Notes: generated by a model not told the origin, from the letters alone. DNA of 5,951 nt from Candidatus Eiseniibacteriota bacterium (GCA_030639555.1 DAOWCM010000140.1:1-5951); one strand, 5' to 3'; shown: positions 1 through 5,675, counted from the stretch's first letter. Made by a program: numbers and translations.

Positions 1-726
1 ACCGCGTTGGTACTTGACCGAGCGCGTGACCAGCCCCAGCGCCTCCACAACGAGCCTGGCTTCCTCGGCGGTCTTCCCGACCAGGGAGGGCATCATGAGC
101 TCGACCGGCCTGGGACCTAGGCTCACCAGCATCCGCACGCCGGTCCCGAGCGGCCGCACGGCGCCCCCGCCCGGGTCGGTACCTATGACCCTGCCCCGCT
201 CAACGTAGTTCGTGTGAACTTCCACGACGTCCTCGACGGCGAACCCCGCGTGCTCGGCGTCGAGCTGCGCCTGCCTCGCGTTCAAGCCCGCGAGCATCGG
301 GAGGCTTCTCATGTCCGCGCCGGAACTGACGATGAGCCCCACGGTTCTGCCCCGCTTGATCTCCGTGCCCACGCGCGGTGTCTGGAACGCGACTGAGCCG
401 ACCGGCACCGCGGGATCGGGCCGTTCGGCGTCGACGCGGATATTGACCCCCGCGGCCGCGGCCATCTTCTCGGCCTCAACCACCGGCACTCCCACAAGAC
501 CGGGAGTCACGGTGAGGTCTCCGCGGCGGACGATGATGGGCATGATGATGTAGTTGACGAGGAGGGCGGCACACACCACGGCCGCGAACACTGCCGACAT
601 ACGGAGGAGAACGCGCCGCACGGCCGGACCGACGCGTCTGCGCTCACGGGTACCGGTCTCGGGCGCATCGCCGGATGCGGGACGAGAACCATGGCGCCTC
701 AACACACGTCCTAACAGACGTGCCAC
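1..726 (-). CDS. Single-pass membrane protein with PASTA repeats (3' end outside window)
   Basis: This frame is open from just after rsmB to the left edge, giving 242 codons with no stop, so the C-terminus is missing. The chosen start is GTG at 726, 25 bp after the rsmB stop. Its ribosome site is weak (GAGAG 4 nt upstream, GAGG 12 nt upstream), and TTG at 702, with AGGA 6 nt upstream, is an alternative. The protein has a basic cytoplasmic N-terminus (residues 1-42), one membrane helix (about 43-66, core SAVFAAVVCAALLVNYIIM), then extracytoplasmic PASTA repeats at about 70-136, 137-204 and from 205 (MPSLVGKTAEEARLVVEALG). Each repeat has the usual pattern: P.L.G, a helix, a hydrophobic strand, a G.V...P.G turn, and a final V.L.VS.G strand. 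PASTA domains bind muropeptides or beta-lactams in Ser/Thr kinases and penicillin-binding proteins. No kinase or transpeptidase domain is visible here, so the role is unknown. PASTA identity is well supported; the start is not. Confidence 0.85.
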   Translation of the reverse strand, partial: MARLLGRVLRRHGSRPASGDAPETGTRERRRVGPAVRRVLLRMSAVFAAVVCAALLVNYIIMPIIVRRGDLTVTPGLVGVPVVEAEKMAAAAGVNIRVDAERPDPAVPVGSVAFQTPRVGTEIKRGRTVGLIVSSGADMRSLPMLAGLNARQAQLDAEHAGFAVEDVVEVHTNYVERGRVIGTDPGGGAVRPLGTGVRMLVSLGPRPVELMMPSLVGKTAEEARLVVEALGLVTRSVKYQRG

Positions 727-751
727 GGTGCTCTCAGACCTCGGGGTCGAC

Positions 752-2194
752 TCACGCAACTTCCTTGGTCTCCATTGCCAGCTCGGTGGACTCCTCCGCC
801 TCCATGACCAGCGGCTCGCGTCCGCTCCTAACCAGCCTCGCCGCGAATGCGCCGTCGATCGCGTGTTTGTGAGGAAGCACACGGACGAACCCCCCGTCCA
901 CGAACATCGGTGGCACGAAGTCCGCGGCGTCCTCCAGCGCGAAGTCCGGGCGCTTATTGAGGAACCGCGTTACCACCTGCTCGTTCTCCTCCGGCTCCAT
1001 CGAGCAGGTGCTGTAGACGATCCTCCCGCCGGCGTCCACCAGGGTCGCCGCCTTGAGGAGGAACCGCAGCTGGCGTTCGACCTGGCGCGCGAAGATCTGC
1101 CTCGGGTGCATTCGCTTGAGTTCCTCGATGTCGGAACGCACGCGCTCGCGCGCGTCCAGATCGAACTTCCAGCGGGAGTCGGCTCGCCGTCCCAGTGTGC
1201 CCGTGCCGGTGCAGGGCGCATCCACCAGGACGCCGTCGGCAGTGCCGTCGGCCTCGGCGATAGCATCGTCCCGAATGACGTCGCAGCTCTTGATCGAAAG
1301 CCTCTCGATGTTGCTGGCCAGCTTAGTGGCGCGCGGTTCTGAGATCTCGAACGCCTTGATCGTCCCCTCTCCGAGCATGCGCTCGGCGATGTAGGTCGTC
1401 TTGCCGCCGGGCGCCGCGCACATGTCTATGATGTCCTCGCCGGGACGCGGGTCCAGAAGTCGCACGGCCAGAAGCGTGCTCTCGTCCTGTATCTGCATCA
1501 TTCCGCTTTTGAAGCAGTCCAGTTCGGACACGTCACCTCCGGTGCGGATCTCGCGACATTCGTCGAAGTAGCGCCCCGGACGCGTCTCACGTCCCTCGGA
1601 CTTGAGGGCCCGCGCCAGCGCCGGCGTCGTCGAGCTCAGTCCGTTCGTGCGTGCCACCAGACGCGGCACCTCGTTGTTGTATTCGCAGAAAACAACCGTC
1701 ATCTCGACACCGTACCGGGCGATCCACCTCTCGACCAGGACCTTGGGATGAGAGTAGACGACGCTGATGTGGCCCACCGGGTCCTTCCGCATGTCCGGAT
1801 AGTCCGGTCTGAGCGATGTGAGGATGTTGCGCAGCACGGCGTTCACGAGACCGGCGGTTCCCCTGTGCCCAAACTCCTTCGCGAGTTCGACCGATTCGTT
1901 GACCGCGGCGCGAGGCGGTATTCTGTCAAGGTAGTCGATCTGATAGAGCCCCAGGCGGAGCGCATTTCGGATGGGGACGGGAAGCGACGTCAGGCCACCC
2001 TTGACGTACCGGTCCAGGACCCAGTCGAGCCTGCCCTTCCACCGAAGGACCCCATAGGTGAGATTCTGGGCGAGTGCAGTATCCCTCGCGTCCAGGTTCG
2101 CGCCGACGAGGCGGTGCTCGAGCACGACGTCGATGTTCCGGTCGCCGGACTCCCACTCGGTGAGGCTCAGGAGTGCTGTCTTCCGCGCGCCCAA
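752..2194 (-). CDS. rsmB: 16S rRNA (cytosine-5)-methyltransferase RsmB (Sun/Fmu family)
   Basis: A cytoplasmic SAM-dependent enzyme that methylates C5 of a cytosine in 16S rRNA (C967 in E. coli numbering). The 480 residues have the full family architecture. There is a NusB-like RNA-binding domain (about 5-130, with RAAVNESVELAKEFG and GLVNAVLRN) followed by a Rossmann methyltransferase domain. Visible motifs are DMCAAPGGKT (257-266, SAM binding), DAPCTGTGTLGRR with Cys328 (motif IV, product release) and YSTCSMEPEENE with Cys397 (motif VI, the nucleophile). The C-terminal DGAF.A.L.R block is also present. The linker between W342 and GG (389-390) is about 15-20 residues longer than usual (see findings). 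The start is TTG at 2194, 6 bp after the DUF116 stop, with GGAAGG 9 nt upstream; the N-terminus then aligns with the usual family start. Close spacing implies co-translation with its neighbours. Confidence 0.95.
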   Translation of the reverse strand: MGARKTALLSLTEWESGDRNIDVVLEHRLVGANLDARDTALAQNLTYGVLRWKGRLDWVLDRYVKGGLTSLPVPIRNALRLGLYQIDYLDRIPPRAAVNESVELAKEFGHRGTAGLVNAVLRNILTSLRPDYPDMRKDPVGHISVVYSHPKVLVERWIARYGVEMTVVFCEYNNEVPRLVARTNGLSSTTPALARALKSEGRETRPGRYFDECREIRTGGDVSELDCFKSGMMQIQDESTLLAVRLLDPRPGEDIIDMCAAPGGKTTYIAERMLGEGTIKAFEISEPRATKLASNIERLSIKSCDVIRDDAIAEADGTADGVLVDAPCTGTGTLGRRADSRWKFDLDARERVRSDIEELKRMHPRQIFARQVERQLRFLLKAATLVDAGGRIVYSTCSMEPEENEQVVTRFLNKRPDFALEDAADFVPPMFVDGGFVRVLPHKHAIDGAFAARLVRSGREPLVMEAEESTELAMETKEVA

Positions 2195-2200
2195 GGGTAC

Positions 2201-2962
2201 CTACCTTCCGGCGGAAGCAAAGAAGGCTATCGCTTCCTCTACTCGATCCAGATTGACGGTCGTGTCACGGCACGGGCCGTGCGGTCGCTCGTTGAGAACT
2301 CCGTAGACCGGAAGCGGGTAGCTGTCCTGTATCCCGCTGGTCAGGTCGGTCTCGCAGGCGACTGCGATGATGGCCACAGGCCTCACCTCGCCGATGACGC
2401 GGCGCGCCAGTGTACCGCCCGTCGCCACCGTCAGTGCCAGGCCGTGCTCCCTCGCAAGTACCAGAAGGCTGGAGATGACGCACTTGCCGCAGCCCTGGCA
2501 GTTCTCGATGAGGCCACCTGTGATCCTGTTCGGACAGTCGGTCGACTGCAGGCAGTGAGGCAGCAGCAACAGCAAGTTGCCTTTTCTCAGCGTGTCGCGC
2601 CCGGCGCCGACCAGGGCGTTGTTCACGGCGATGAACGAGCGCTTGATCCTGTCCTTGTCCATGCCGATGATCCGCGAGAGCATGAACACCAGAGGGAAGA
2701 GTATGCGCACGACCGTCGCCGTGATGCGCTGGCTGAAGAGCACGCGCCGGCCGGTCAGCGCGGACAGGGCAATCATCCCGAGTCCGAGGGCGATGGCCGC
2801 GAACCCCAGCAGAGCGGCCACGCCGACGATCACGGGCAGGTCTTCCTGGAAGCCGGACAGCCGCGGCCCGATAAGATACCACGCGACCCCGGCCAGTACG
2901 GCCAGGAGAATCAGCCCACCCCCTGCGACGGAGATGAAGAGCTTCTTCTCTCCGAGTTCCAT
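2201..2962 (-). CDS. DUF116 family cysteine-rich membrane protein
   Basis: A 253-residue protein of unknown function. Two hydrophobic segments near the N-terminus (about 7-32 and 43-71) should be membrane helices. A hydrophobic amphipathic stretch follows (about 83-99, VVRILFPLVFMLSRIIG), then a soluble cysteine-rich domain. The DUF116 signature is clear: LPHCLQSTDCPNRI (C137, C143), NCQGCGKCVISS (C155, C158, C161), AVACETDLTSGIQD (C203) and NERPHGPCRDTTV (C231). Seven conserved cysteines, including a CxxCxxC core, suggest a metal or iron-sulfur site, but this is inference. ATG at 2962 is preferred because GGAGG lies 6 nt upstream; its A is the last base of the fmt TGA. GTG at 2965 would give one extra residue. 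DUF116 genes are known next to fmt and rsmB in several bacterial groups, which suggests a role tied to translation or protein maturation. Confidence 0.88.
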   Translation of the reverse strand: MELGEKKLFISVAGGGLILLAVLAGVAWYLIGPRLSGFQEDLPVIVGVAALLGFAAIALGLGMIALSALTGRRVLFSQRITATVVRILFPLVFMLSRIIGMDKDRIKRSFIAVNNALVGAGRDTLRKGNLLLLLPHCLQSTDCPNRITGGLIENCQGCGKCVISSLLVLAREHGLALTVATGGTLARRVIGEVRPVAIIAVACETDLTSGIQDSYPLPVYGVLNERPHGPCRDTTVNLDRVEEAIAFFASAGR

Positions 2963-3927
2963 CACTGCCCTCCGGACGTGTCGTCGGATCGCGCAAACGG
3001 CCTCGTTCCCACCTCGGGCCTGTAGCCCCGCACGAACGAGGCGGCGTCCATTGCGCTCTTCCCCGAGGGTCTAAGACGAGTCAGCCAGACGCTGCCATCC
3101 CCCGCCGCCACTTCGATGCCCCTCTCGGCATCGAGCGTGAGGATCTCCCCCGGTTCGCCCCTCCGCCCCGAGTCATCACCCCGCGCGGCCTCGAGCACCC
3201 GGAGCACCTTCCCGCGGTACCACGTGAACGCTCCGGGCCACGGCGTCGTCCCGCGGACGTGATCATACACGCGGCGGGCGTCCCCGGACCAGTCCACCTC
3301 CCCGTCGGACTTCCTGAGCTTCCGCGCGTACGTCACCAAGGCCTGGTCCTGAGCGATCCTGGGCGCCGTGCCCGCGTCAACGAGTTCCAGCGTCTCGATG
3401 AGCAGGTCCGCCCCCATCACTGCCAGCCTGTCGTACAGCTCGCCGGCAGTCTCGTTATCGGCGATGGGCGTTTTCCTCGTGAGGATGATCTCGCCGGCAT
3501 CGACCTTCTTCGCCATGAACATGGTCGTGACACCGGTCTCCGTCTCGCCGGTCATGATGACCCAGTTGATCGGCGCGACGCCGCGGAACCGAGGAAGAAG
3601 CGACGCGTGCACGTTGATGGCACCTCTGGGCGGGCACTCGAGGATGTCCTCGCGGAGTATCTGGCCGAAGGCCGCGACCACGATGACGTCGGGCGAGAGC
3701 GTCTGCAGACGCCCCACGAACTCGTCGGTGTTGACGGTCTCGTGCTGCTCCAAGGGAAGCCCGAGCGCCGTCGCTGCATCCTTGACGGGCGGGCTGCGCA
3801 GAGCACGCCCCCTGCCGGCGGGGCGGTCTGGTTGGGTGACCACGAGCACTACGTCGTGGCCGGCCTCACTTAGCTTCCTGAGGGACGGGACCGCGAAATC
3901 GGGGGTCCCCATGAAGACGATGCGCAT
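2962..3927 (-). CDS. fmt: Methionyl-tRNA formyltransferase
   Basis: Transfers a formyl group from 10-formyltetrahydrofolate to initiator Met-tRNA in the cytoplasm, giving the substrate for bacterial translation initiation. Its 321 residues are close to the usual length (about 315). The N-terminal formyltransferase domain begins MRIVFMGTPDFAVPSL and carries NVHASLLPRFRGVAPINW, with catalytic N105 and H107, then TGVTTMFMAKKVDAGEI with catalytic D143. The C-terminal tRNA-binding domain (about 205-310) shows DGEVDW, RGTTPWPGAFTW and a final GYRPEVG. ATG at 3927 must be at or near the true start, because an in-frame TGA lies at 3939-3937. Its ribosome site is weak (no clear GGAG), unlike those of its neighbours. 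The gene follows def after a 57-bp gap and its stop overlaps the DUF116 start by one base, implying translational coupling downstream. Confidence 0.97.
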   Translation of the reverse strand: MRIVFMGTPDFAVPSLRKLSEAGHDVVLVVTQPDRPAGRGRALRSPPVKDAATALGLPLEQHETVNTDEFVGRLQTLSPDVIVVAAFGQILREDILECPPRGAINVHASLLPRFRGVAPINWVIMTGETETGVTTMFMAKKVDAGEIILTRKTPIADNETAGELYDRLAVMGADLLIETLELVDAGTAPRIAQDQALVTYARKLRKSDGEVDWSGDARRVYDHVRGTTPWPGAFTWYRGKVLRVLEAARGDDSGRRGEPGEILTLDAERGIEVAAGDGSVWLTRLRPSGKSAMDAASFVRGYRPEVGTRPFARSDDTSGGQ

Positions 3928-3944
3928 TTGGGCAACTCACTGGG

Positions 3945-3984
3945 ACCGGCGGCGGCGCCAGACGCGGAGCGTCATCGCGCCGGT
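3945..3984 (-). other. Nested hairpin in the def-fmt gap
   Basis: On the minus strand, the base right after the def stop codon opens a 7-bp outer stem: ACCGGCG (3984-3978) pairs with CGCCGGT (3951-3945). Inside it is a 5-bp hairpin, GACGC (3973-3969) with GCGTC (3965-3961) and a 3-nt loop. No T-run follows, so it is not a classical intrinsic terminator. It could be an mRNA processing or stability element between def and fmt. G+C-rich sequence forms such stems by chance fairly often. Confidence 0.35.
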
Positions 3985-4500
3985 CTATGTTCTTCGGATT
4001 CGCGCCTTTACGAGCTGCCGTTTGATCGGATTGAGGTGATCGAAGAAGAACTTGCCATGCAGGTGGTCGACCTCGTGCTGGAATATCCTCGCCAGCGCGC
4101 CCTCGACCTCCAGCTTGACCGCGTTGCCATCCCGATCCAGGCCCTTGATCACGATGTGACTGGGACGCTCCACTTCGGTCGTCACGCCGGGACAACTGAG
4201 ACAGCCTTCCTCAATGATCGTGCGTCCCGTCGTGTAGACGATCTCCGGATTCATGAGCACAACCGCACCGTTGTAGACGGCTTCCGTTCCCTCATGGTCG
4301 GGCGGCGGCTCGGCGACGATGATGGACAGCGCCTTGCCAACCTGGGGAGCCGCGAGACCGACGCCCGGCGTCTCTCCGTTCCGCATGGTGTCGATCATGT
4401 CATCGAGGAGCGTCCTTATCTCGTCGGTGACGTCCCCGATGGGTTCCATGCGAGCCCTGAGAGCCGCATCGCCGTGCCTTATGACCGGGAGTATGGCCAT
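3985..4500 (-). CDS. def: Peptide deformylase
   Basis: A metalloenzyme (Fe2+ or Zn2+) that removes the N-formyl group from nascent proteins at the ribosome exit, reversing the mark added through Fmt. The 171 residues match the usual length (about 170). All three family motifs are intact: GVGLAAPQ (46-53), EEGCLSCPG with metal ligand C100, and QHEVDH with ligands H142 and H146 and catalytic E143. The C-terminus ends in a short basic helix. ATG at 4500 lies 8 bp after the yajC stop. The nearest good Shine-Dalgarno match (GAGGA) is rather far, about 12-13 nt upstream, so coupling to yajC translation is likely. The start agrees with the normal beginning of the family (MAILPVIRHGDAALR). Confidence 0.97.
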   Translation of the reverse strand: MAILPVIRHGDAALRARMEPIGDVTDEIRTLLDDMIDTMRNGETPGVGLAAPQVGKALSIIVAEPPPDHEGTEAVYNGAVVLMNPEIVYTTGRTIIEEGCLSCPGVTTEVERPSHIVIKGLDRDGNAVKLEVEGALARIFQHEVDHLHGKFFFDHLNPIKRQLVKARIRRT

Positions 4501-4508
4501 TCCGTGTG

Positions 4509-4841
4509 CTAGTTCCTCTTGCCGCTGATCGCGGTCTTTGCAACCTCGACCTTGAGATCCTCGGCTATGCGAATGACGATCTTGTCGTCGTGAACGTCCT
4601 GGATCTCACCATAAAGACCGCCGATGGTCACTATCTTATCGCCTCTCGTGAGCGAGTCTATCATGGACTGGCGCTCTTTGCGCCGCTTGGACTCGGGTCG
4701 GATCATCAGGAAGTAGAAGATGGCGAATATGGCGACCAGCATGATGAGCATGCTGGTTCCGCCTCCGCCACCCTCGCCCTGGGCGCCAGTCGCGCCCATT
4801 GCGTGCGCTGTCTCGGGACCGAGCAGTGTGAAGAGCAACAT
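4509..4841 (-). CDS. yajC: Preprotein translocase subunit YajC
   Basis: A small inner-membrane protein that associates with SecDF and the SecYEG translocon. Its 110 residues equal the usual length. A short hydrophobic leader-like N-terminus is followed by a glycine-rich stretch (GAQGEGGGGG). One membrane helix lies at about 30-48 and ends in the hallmark FYFLMIRP. A basic region follows (SKRRKERQ), then the conserved cytoplasmic fold: L.RGDKIVTIGGLYGEI, DDKIVIRIAEDLKVEV and K.AI. The start at 4841 has a good ribosome site (AGGGGG, 4850-4855, 8 nt spacing) that overlaps the stop of the preceding gene. yajC is commonly next to tgt or secD; here it is followed by def, linking export to N-terminal processing. 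Confidence 0.96.
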   Translation of the reverse strand: MLLFTLLGPETAHAMGATGAQGEGGGGGTSMLIMLVAIFAIFYFLMIRPESKRRKERQSMIDSLTRGDKIVTIGGLYGEIQDVHDDKIVIRIAEDLKVEVAKTAISGKRN

Positions 4842-4853
4842 CGAGCAAACCCC

Positions 4854-5135
4854 CTAGTGAGTGACGTCGTCGTCCGAGAGCGGCATGCCGTCCCGGAATC
4901 GCTCCGTCTTGACCTTCTCCAATTCCTCCATGAGTTCGTTGGGATCGACGTTCCCGCTCCGGGACAGCACGCGGACGAGCGCCTCGAGAGAGAGCGTGTT
5001 CGAGAGCGCCAGCTCCTCGAACGAGACCTCCCGCTGCACACCGTCCTTCACCAGAACCAGCCCCGGCTTGGGTTTGCCCTCAGCCTCGTCGGCCGTCTTG
5101 CGTTTCTTCCTGAGAGGCACGTCTCCCCCGTTCAT
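4854..5135 (-). CDS. Small hypothetical protein, first gene of the operon
   Basis: I do not recognise this 93-residue protein. It has a basic N-terminus (PLRKKRKTADEAEGKPKPG), then a short beta-like stretch (LVLVKDGVQREVSFEEL) and two probable helices (LSLEALVRVLSRSG and PNELMEELEKVKTERF), ending in an acidic tail (SDDDVTH). There is no signal peptide, membrane helix or cysteine, so it should be soluble and cytoplasmic. It is probably real: ATG at 5135 has a well-placed Shine-Dalgarno (AGGA, 5143-5146, 7 nt spacing), a candidate promoter lies just upstream, the downstream gap to yajC is only 12 bp, and the composition resembles the other operon proteins. The basic N-terminus could contact RNA or ribosomes, but that is speculation. 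Confidence 0.75.
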   Translation of the reverse strand: MNGGDVPLRKKRKTADEAEGKPKPGLVLVKDGVQREVSFEELALSNTLSLEALVRVLSRSGNVDPNELMEELEKVKTERFRDGMPLSDDDVTH

Positions 5136-5156
5136 GGAACCGTCCTAACTCCAAGG

Positions 5157-5186
5157 ATGTTAGCAGGCTTCGAAACACGAAGTCAA
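5157..5186 (-). promoter_or_regulatory. Candidate sigma70-type promoter of the minus-strand operon
   Basis: On the minus strand, TTGACT (5186-5181, 5 of 6 matches to TTGACA) and TAACAT (5162-5157, 4 of 6 matches to TATAAT) are separated by 18 bp. Transcription would start near 5150, leaving a leader of about 15 nt before the ATG at 5135 that still includes its AGGA ribosome site. A small inverted repeat, CTTCG (5168-5172) and CGAAG (5178-5182), lies over the spacer and -35 and could be an operator. Confidence 0.55.
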
Positions 5187-5201
5187 GTCGCAGGAGCGGT
5201 T

Positions 5202-5284
5202 CCGCCGGAGGCCCGCGCCCGAGCCGCCGGAGGCCCGCGTTCGAGCCGCCGGAGGCCCACGCGCGAGCCGAAAGCCCGTGCGAG
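5202..5284. repeat. Three 22-bp tandem repeats plus a degenerate fourth copy
   Basis: Units at 5202-5223, 5224-5245 and 5246-5267 are each 22 bp and share CCGCCGGAGGCCC, then a near-constant CGCG-type segment, then CGAG. They differ mainly at two or three positions near the 3' part. A shortened copy at 5268-5284 keeps CCG, GCCCG and GCGAG but lacks about 5 bp. Since 22 is not a multiple of three, this does not look like repeated protein-coding sequence. It lies just upstream of the operon promoter. Confidence 0.8.
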
Positions 5285-5299
5285 GTGGCCTGAAGAAAT

Positions 5300-5329
5300 G
5301 CGGGAGCGCCCGGCCGCTGACGCTCCCGC
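5300..5329. other. Strong hairpin, 9-bp perfect stem
   Basis: GCGGGAGCG (5300-5308) pairs perfectly with CGCTCCCGC (5321-5329) around a 12-nt loop. On the plus strand it is followed by G-rich sequence; on the minus strand by ATTTCTTC, which is only weakly T-rich. It is therefore not a convincing intrinsic terminator on either strand. It could be part of a structured RNA or a DNA-level element. Confidence 0.5.
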
Positions 5330-5343
5330 GGTGAGGGGGGACG

Positions 5344-5367
5344 GCGAACGAAGTCAACTTCGTTCGC
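5344..5367. promoter_or_regulatory. Perfect palindrome, 11-bp arms, 2-bp centre; possible operator or RNA stem
   Basis: GCGAACGAAGT (5344-5354) is the exact reverse complement of ACTTCGTTCGC (5357-5367), with CA between. Such symmetry suits a dimeric DNA-binding regulator. As RNA it would form a 10-bp stem with a 4-nt loop. No T-run follows. The 10-mer ACGAAGTCAA inside it (5348-5357) also occurs at 5177-5186, across the -35 box of the operon promoter. Confidence 0.5.
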
Positions 5368-5545
5368 ACTGTAGGACGGCCGAAGACTCTCTGAACGACC
5401 CAGGCCTCAGGCAAGCCCGGAAGCAGCGCACCATACCTGTGCTCCTCGATGGCGTCACTCCCCCCGACCCACCAAAGCGCACCGTACTACCGGGGTCAGA
5501 ACCTGTAAAGGTGAATCCTGCATCTTAAGGAGGTGTCCCTGGGCC

Positions 5546-5576
5546 GAGACGAGAGCGGGGCCGCCCGCCTTGTCTC
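5546..5576. other. Imperfect hairpin overlapping the plus-strand -35 region
   Basis: GAGAC (5546-5550) pairs with GTCTC (5572-5576), and inside it GCGGG (5555-5559) pairs with CCCGC (5564-5568) around GCCG. The right arm overlaps the TTGTCT -35 box at 5570-5575. No T-run follows on either strand. It may be an operator-like element or simply G+C-rich chance pairing. Confidence 0.35.
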
Positions 5577-5598
5577 CTGTCTCAGAAAAGTGTATAAT
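5570..5598 (+). promoter_or_regulatory. Sigma70-type promoter of the plus-strand secreted-protein gene
   Basis: An exact TATAAT at 5593-5598 has TTGTCT (5570-5575, 4 of 6 matches to TTGACA) upstream with an ideal 17-bp spacer. Transcription would start near 5605, giving a leader of about 70 nt before the ATG at 5676. The A+T-rich patch AGTGTATAATAGT stands out in otherwise G+C-rich sequence. The leader contains a small stem, CGCGCC (5630-5635) with GGCGCG (5641-5646). Confidence 0.7.
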
Positions 5599-5675
5599 AG
5601 TCAAGAAGACCCATGATGCGGTGGATCGGCGCGCCCTTGCGGCGCGGCGCACGTGGCAACACAGGAGAACATAGG

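Larger units (their letters stand above)
5136..5675. other. Divergent intergenic region, 540 bp, rich in repeats and stems
   Basis: It separates the minus-strand operon from the plus-strand secreted-protein gene and holds no convincing protein gene; the short open frames within it lack family resemblance and ribosome sites. From left to right it contains the operon promoter, three 22-bp tandem repeats, a 9-bp-stem hairpin, a perfect 11-bp-arm palindrome, a stretch slightly like signal recognition particle RNA (5395-5465), an orphan Shine-Dalgarno sequence, a hairpin, and the plus-strand promoter. These parts are listed separately. The stems could belong to an untranslated RNA or to protein-binding sites; the sequence does not decide. 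Confidence 0.6.

Noticed and set aside
554..1342. Plus-strand open frame of 262 codons opposite rsmB and the PASTA gene
   Set aside because: It is antisense to RsmB motifs IV and VI, has an odd Arg/His-rich composition and no recognisable motif.
2205..2217. Small hairpin CTTCC/GGAAG at the DUF116-rsmB junction
   Set aside because: It has only five base pairs, overlaps the DUF116 end and the rsmB ribosome site, and is easily explained by coding and ribosome-site constraints.
1748..3025. Long plus-strand open frame of 425 codons opposite rsmB, DUF116 and the end of fmt
   Set aside because: It is antisense to three clearly identified genes, its product is rich in Asp, His, Arg and Gln with no family motif, and it has no ribosome site. 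It is a by-product of G+C-rich coding sequence.
5300..5329. Intrinsic transcription terminator
   Set aside because: The stem is strong but neither strand has a run of T after it; on the minus strand only ATTTCTTC follows, and no upstream minus-strand gene in the window would need it.
5160..5414. Short minus-strand open frame in the intergenic region
   Set aside because: It covers the tandem repeats and hairpin, gives an Arg/Gly/Pro-rich product with no motif and has no convincing ribosome site. It also covers the operon promoter.
5395..5465. Signal recognition particle RNA (ffs)
   Set aside because: TGAAC...CAGG...CCCGGAAGCAGC looks similar, and TCAGG and AGCAGC are spaced as in that RNA, but the 10 nt between them (CAAGCCCGGA) cannot form the 3-bp stem with a GGAA tetraloop. 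It is kept only as part of a tentative structured-RNA finding.
4506..5528. Plus-strand open frame of 340 codons opposite yajC and the 93-residue gene, running into the intergenic region
   Set aside because: It overlaps two supported genes in antisense, crosses the 22-bp repeats as low-complexity Arg/Ala/Pro sequence, and shows no domain.
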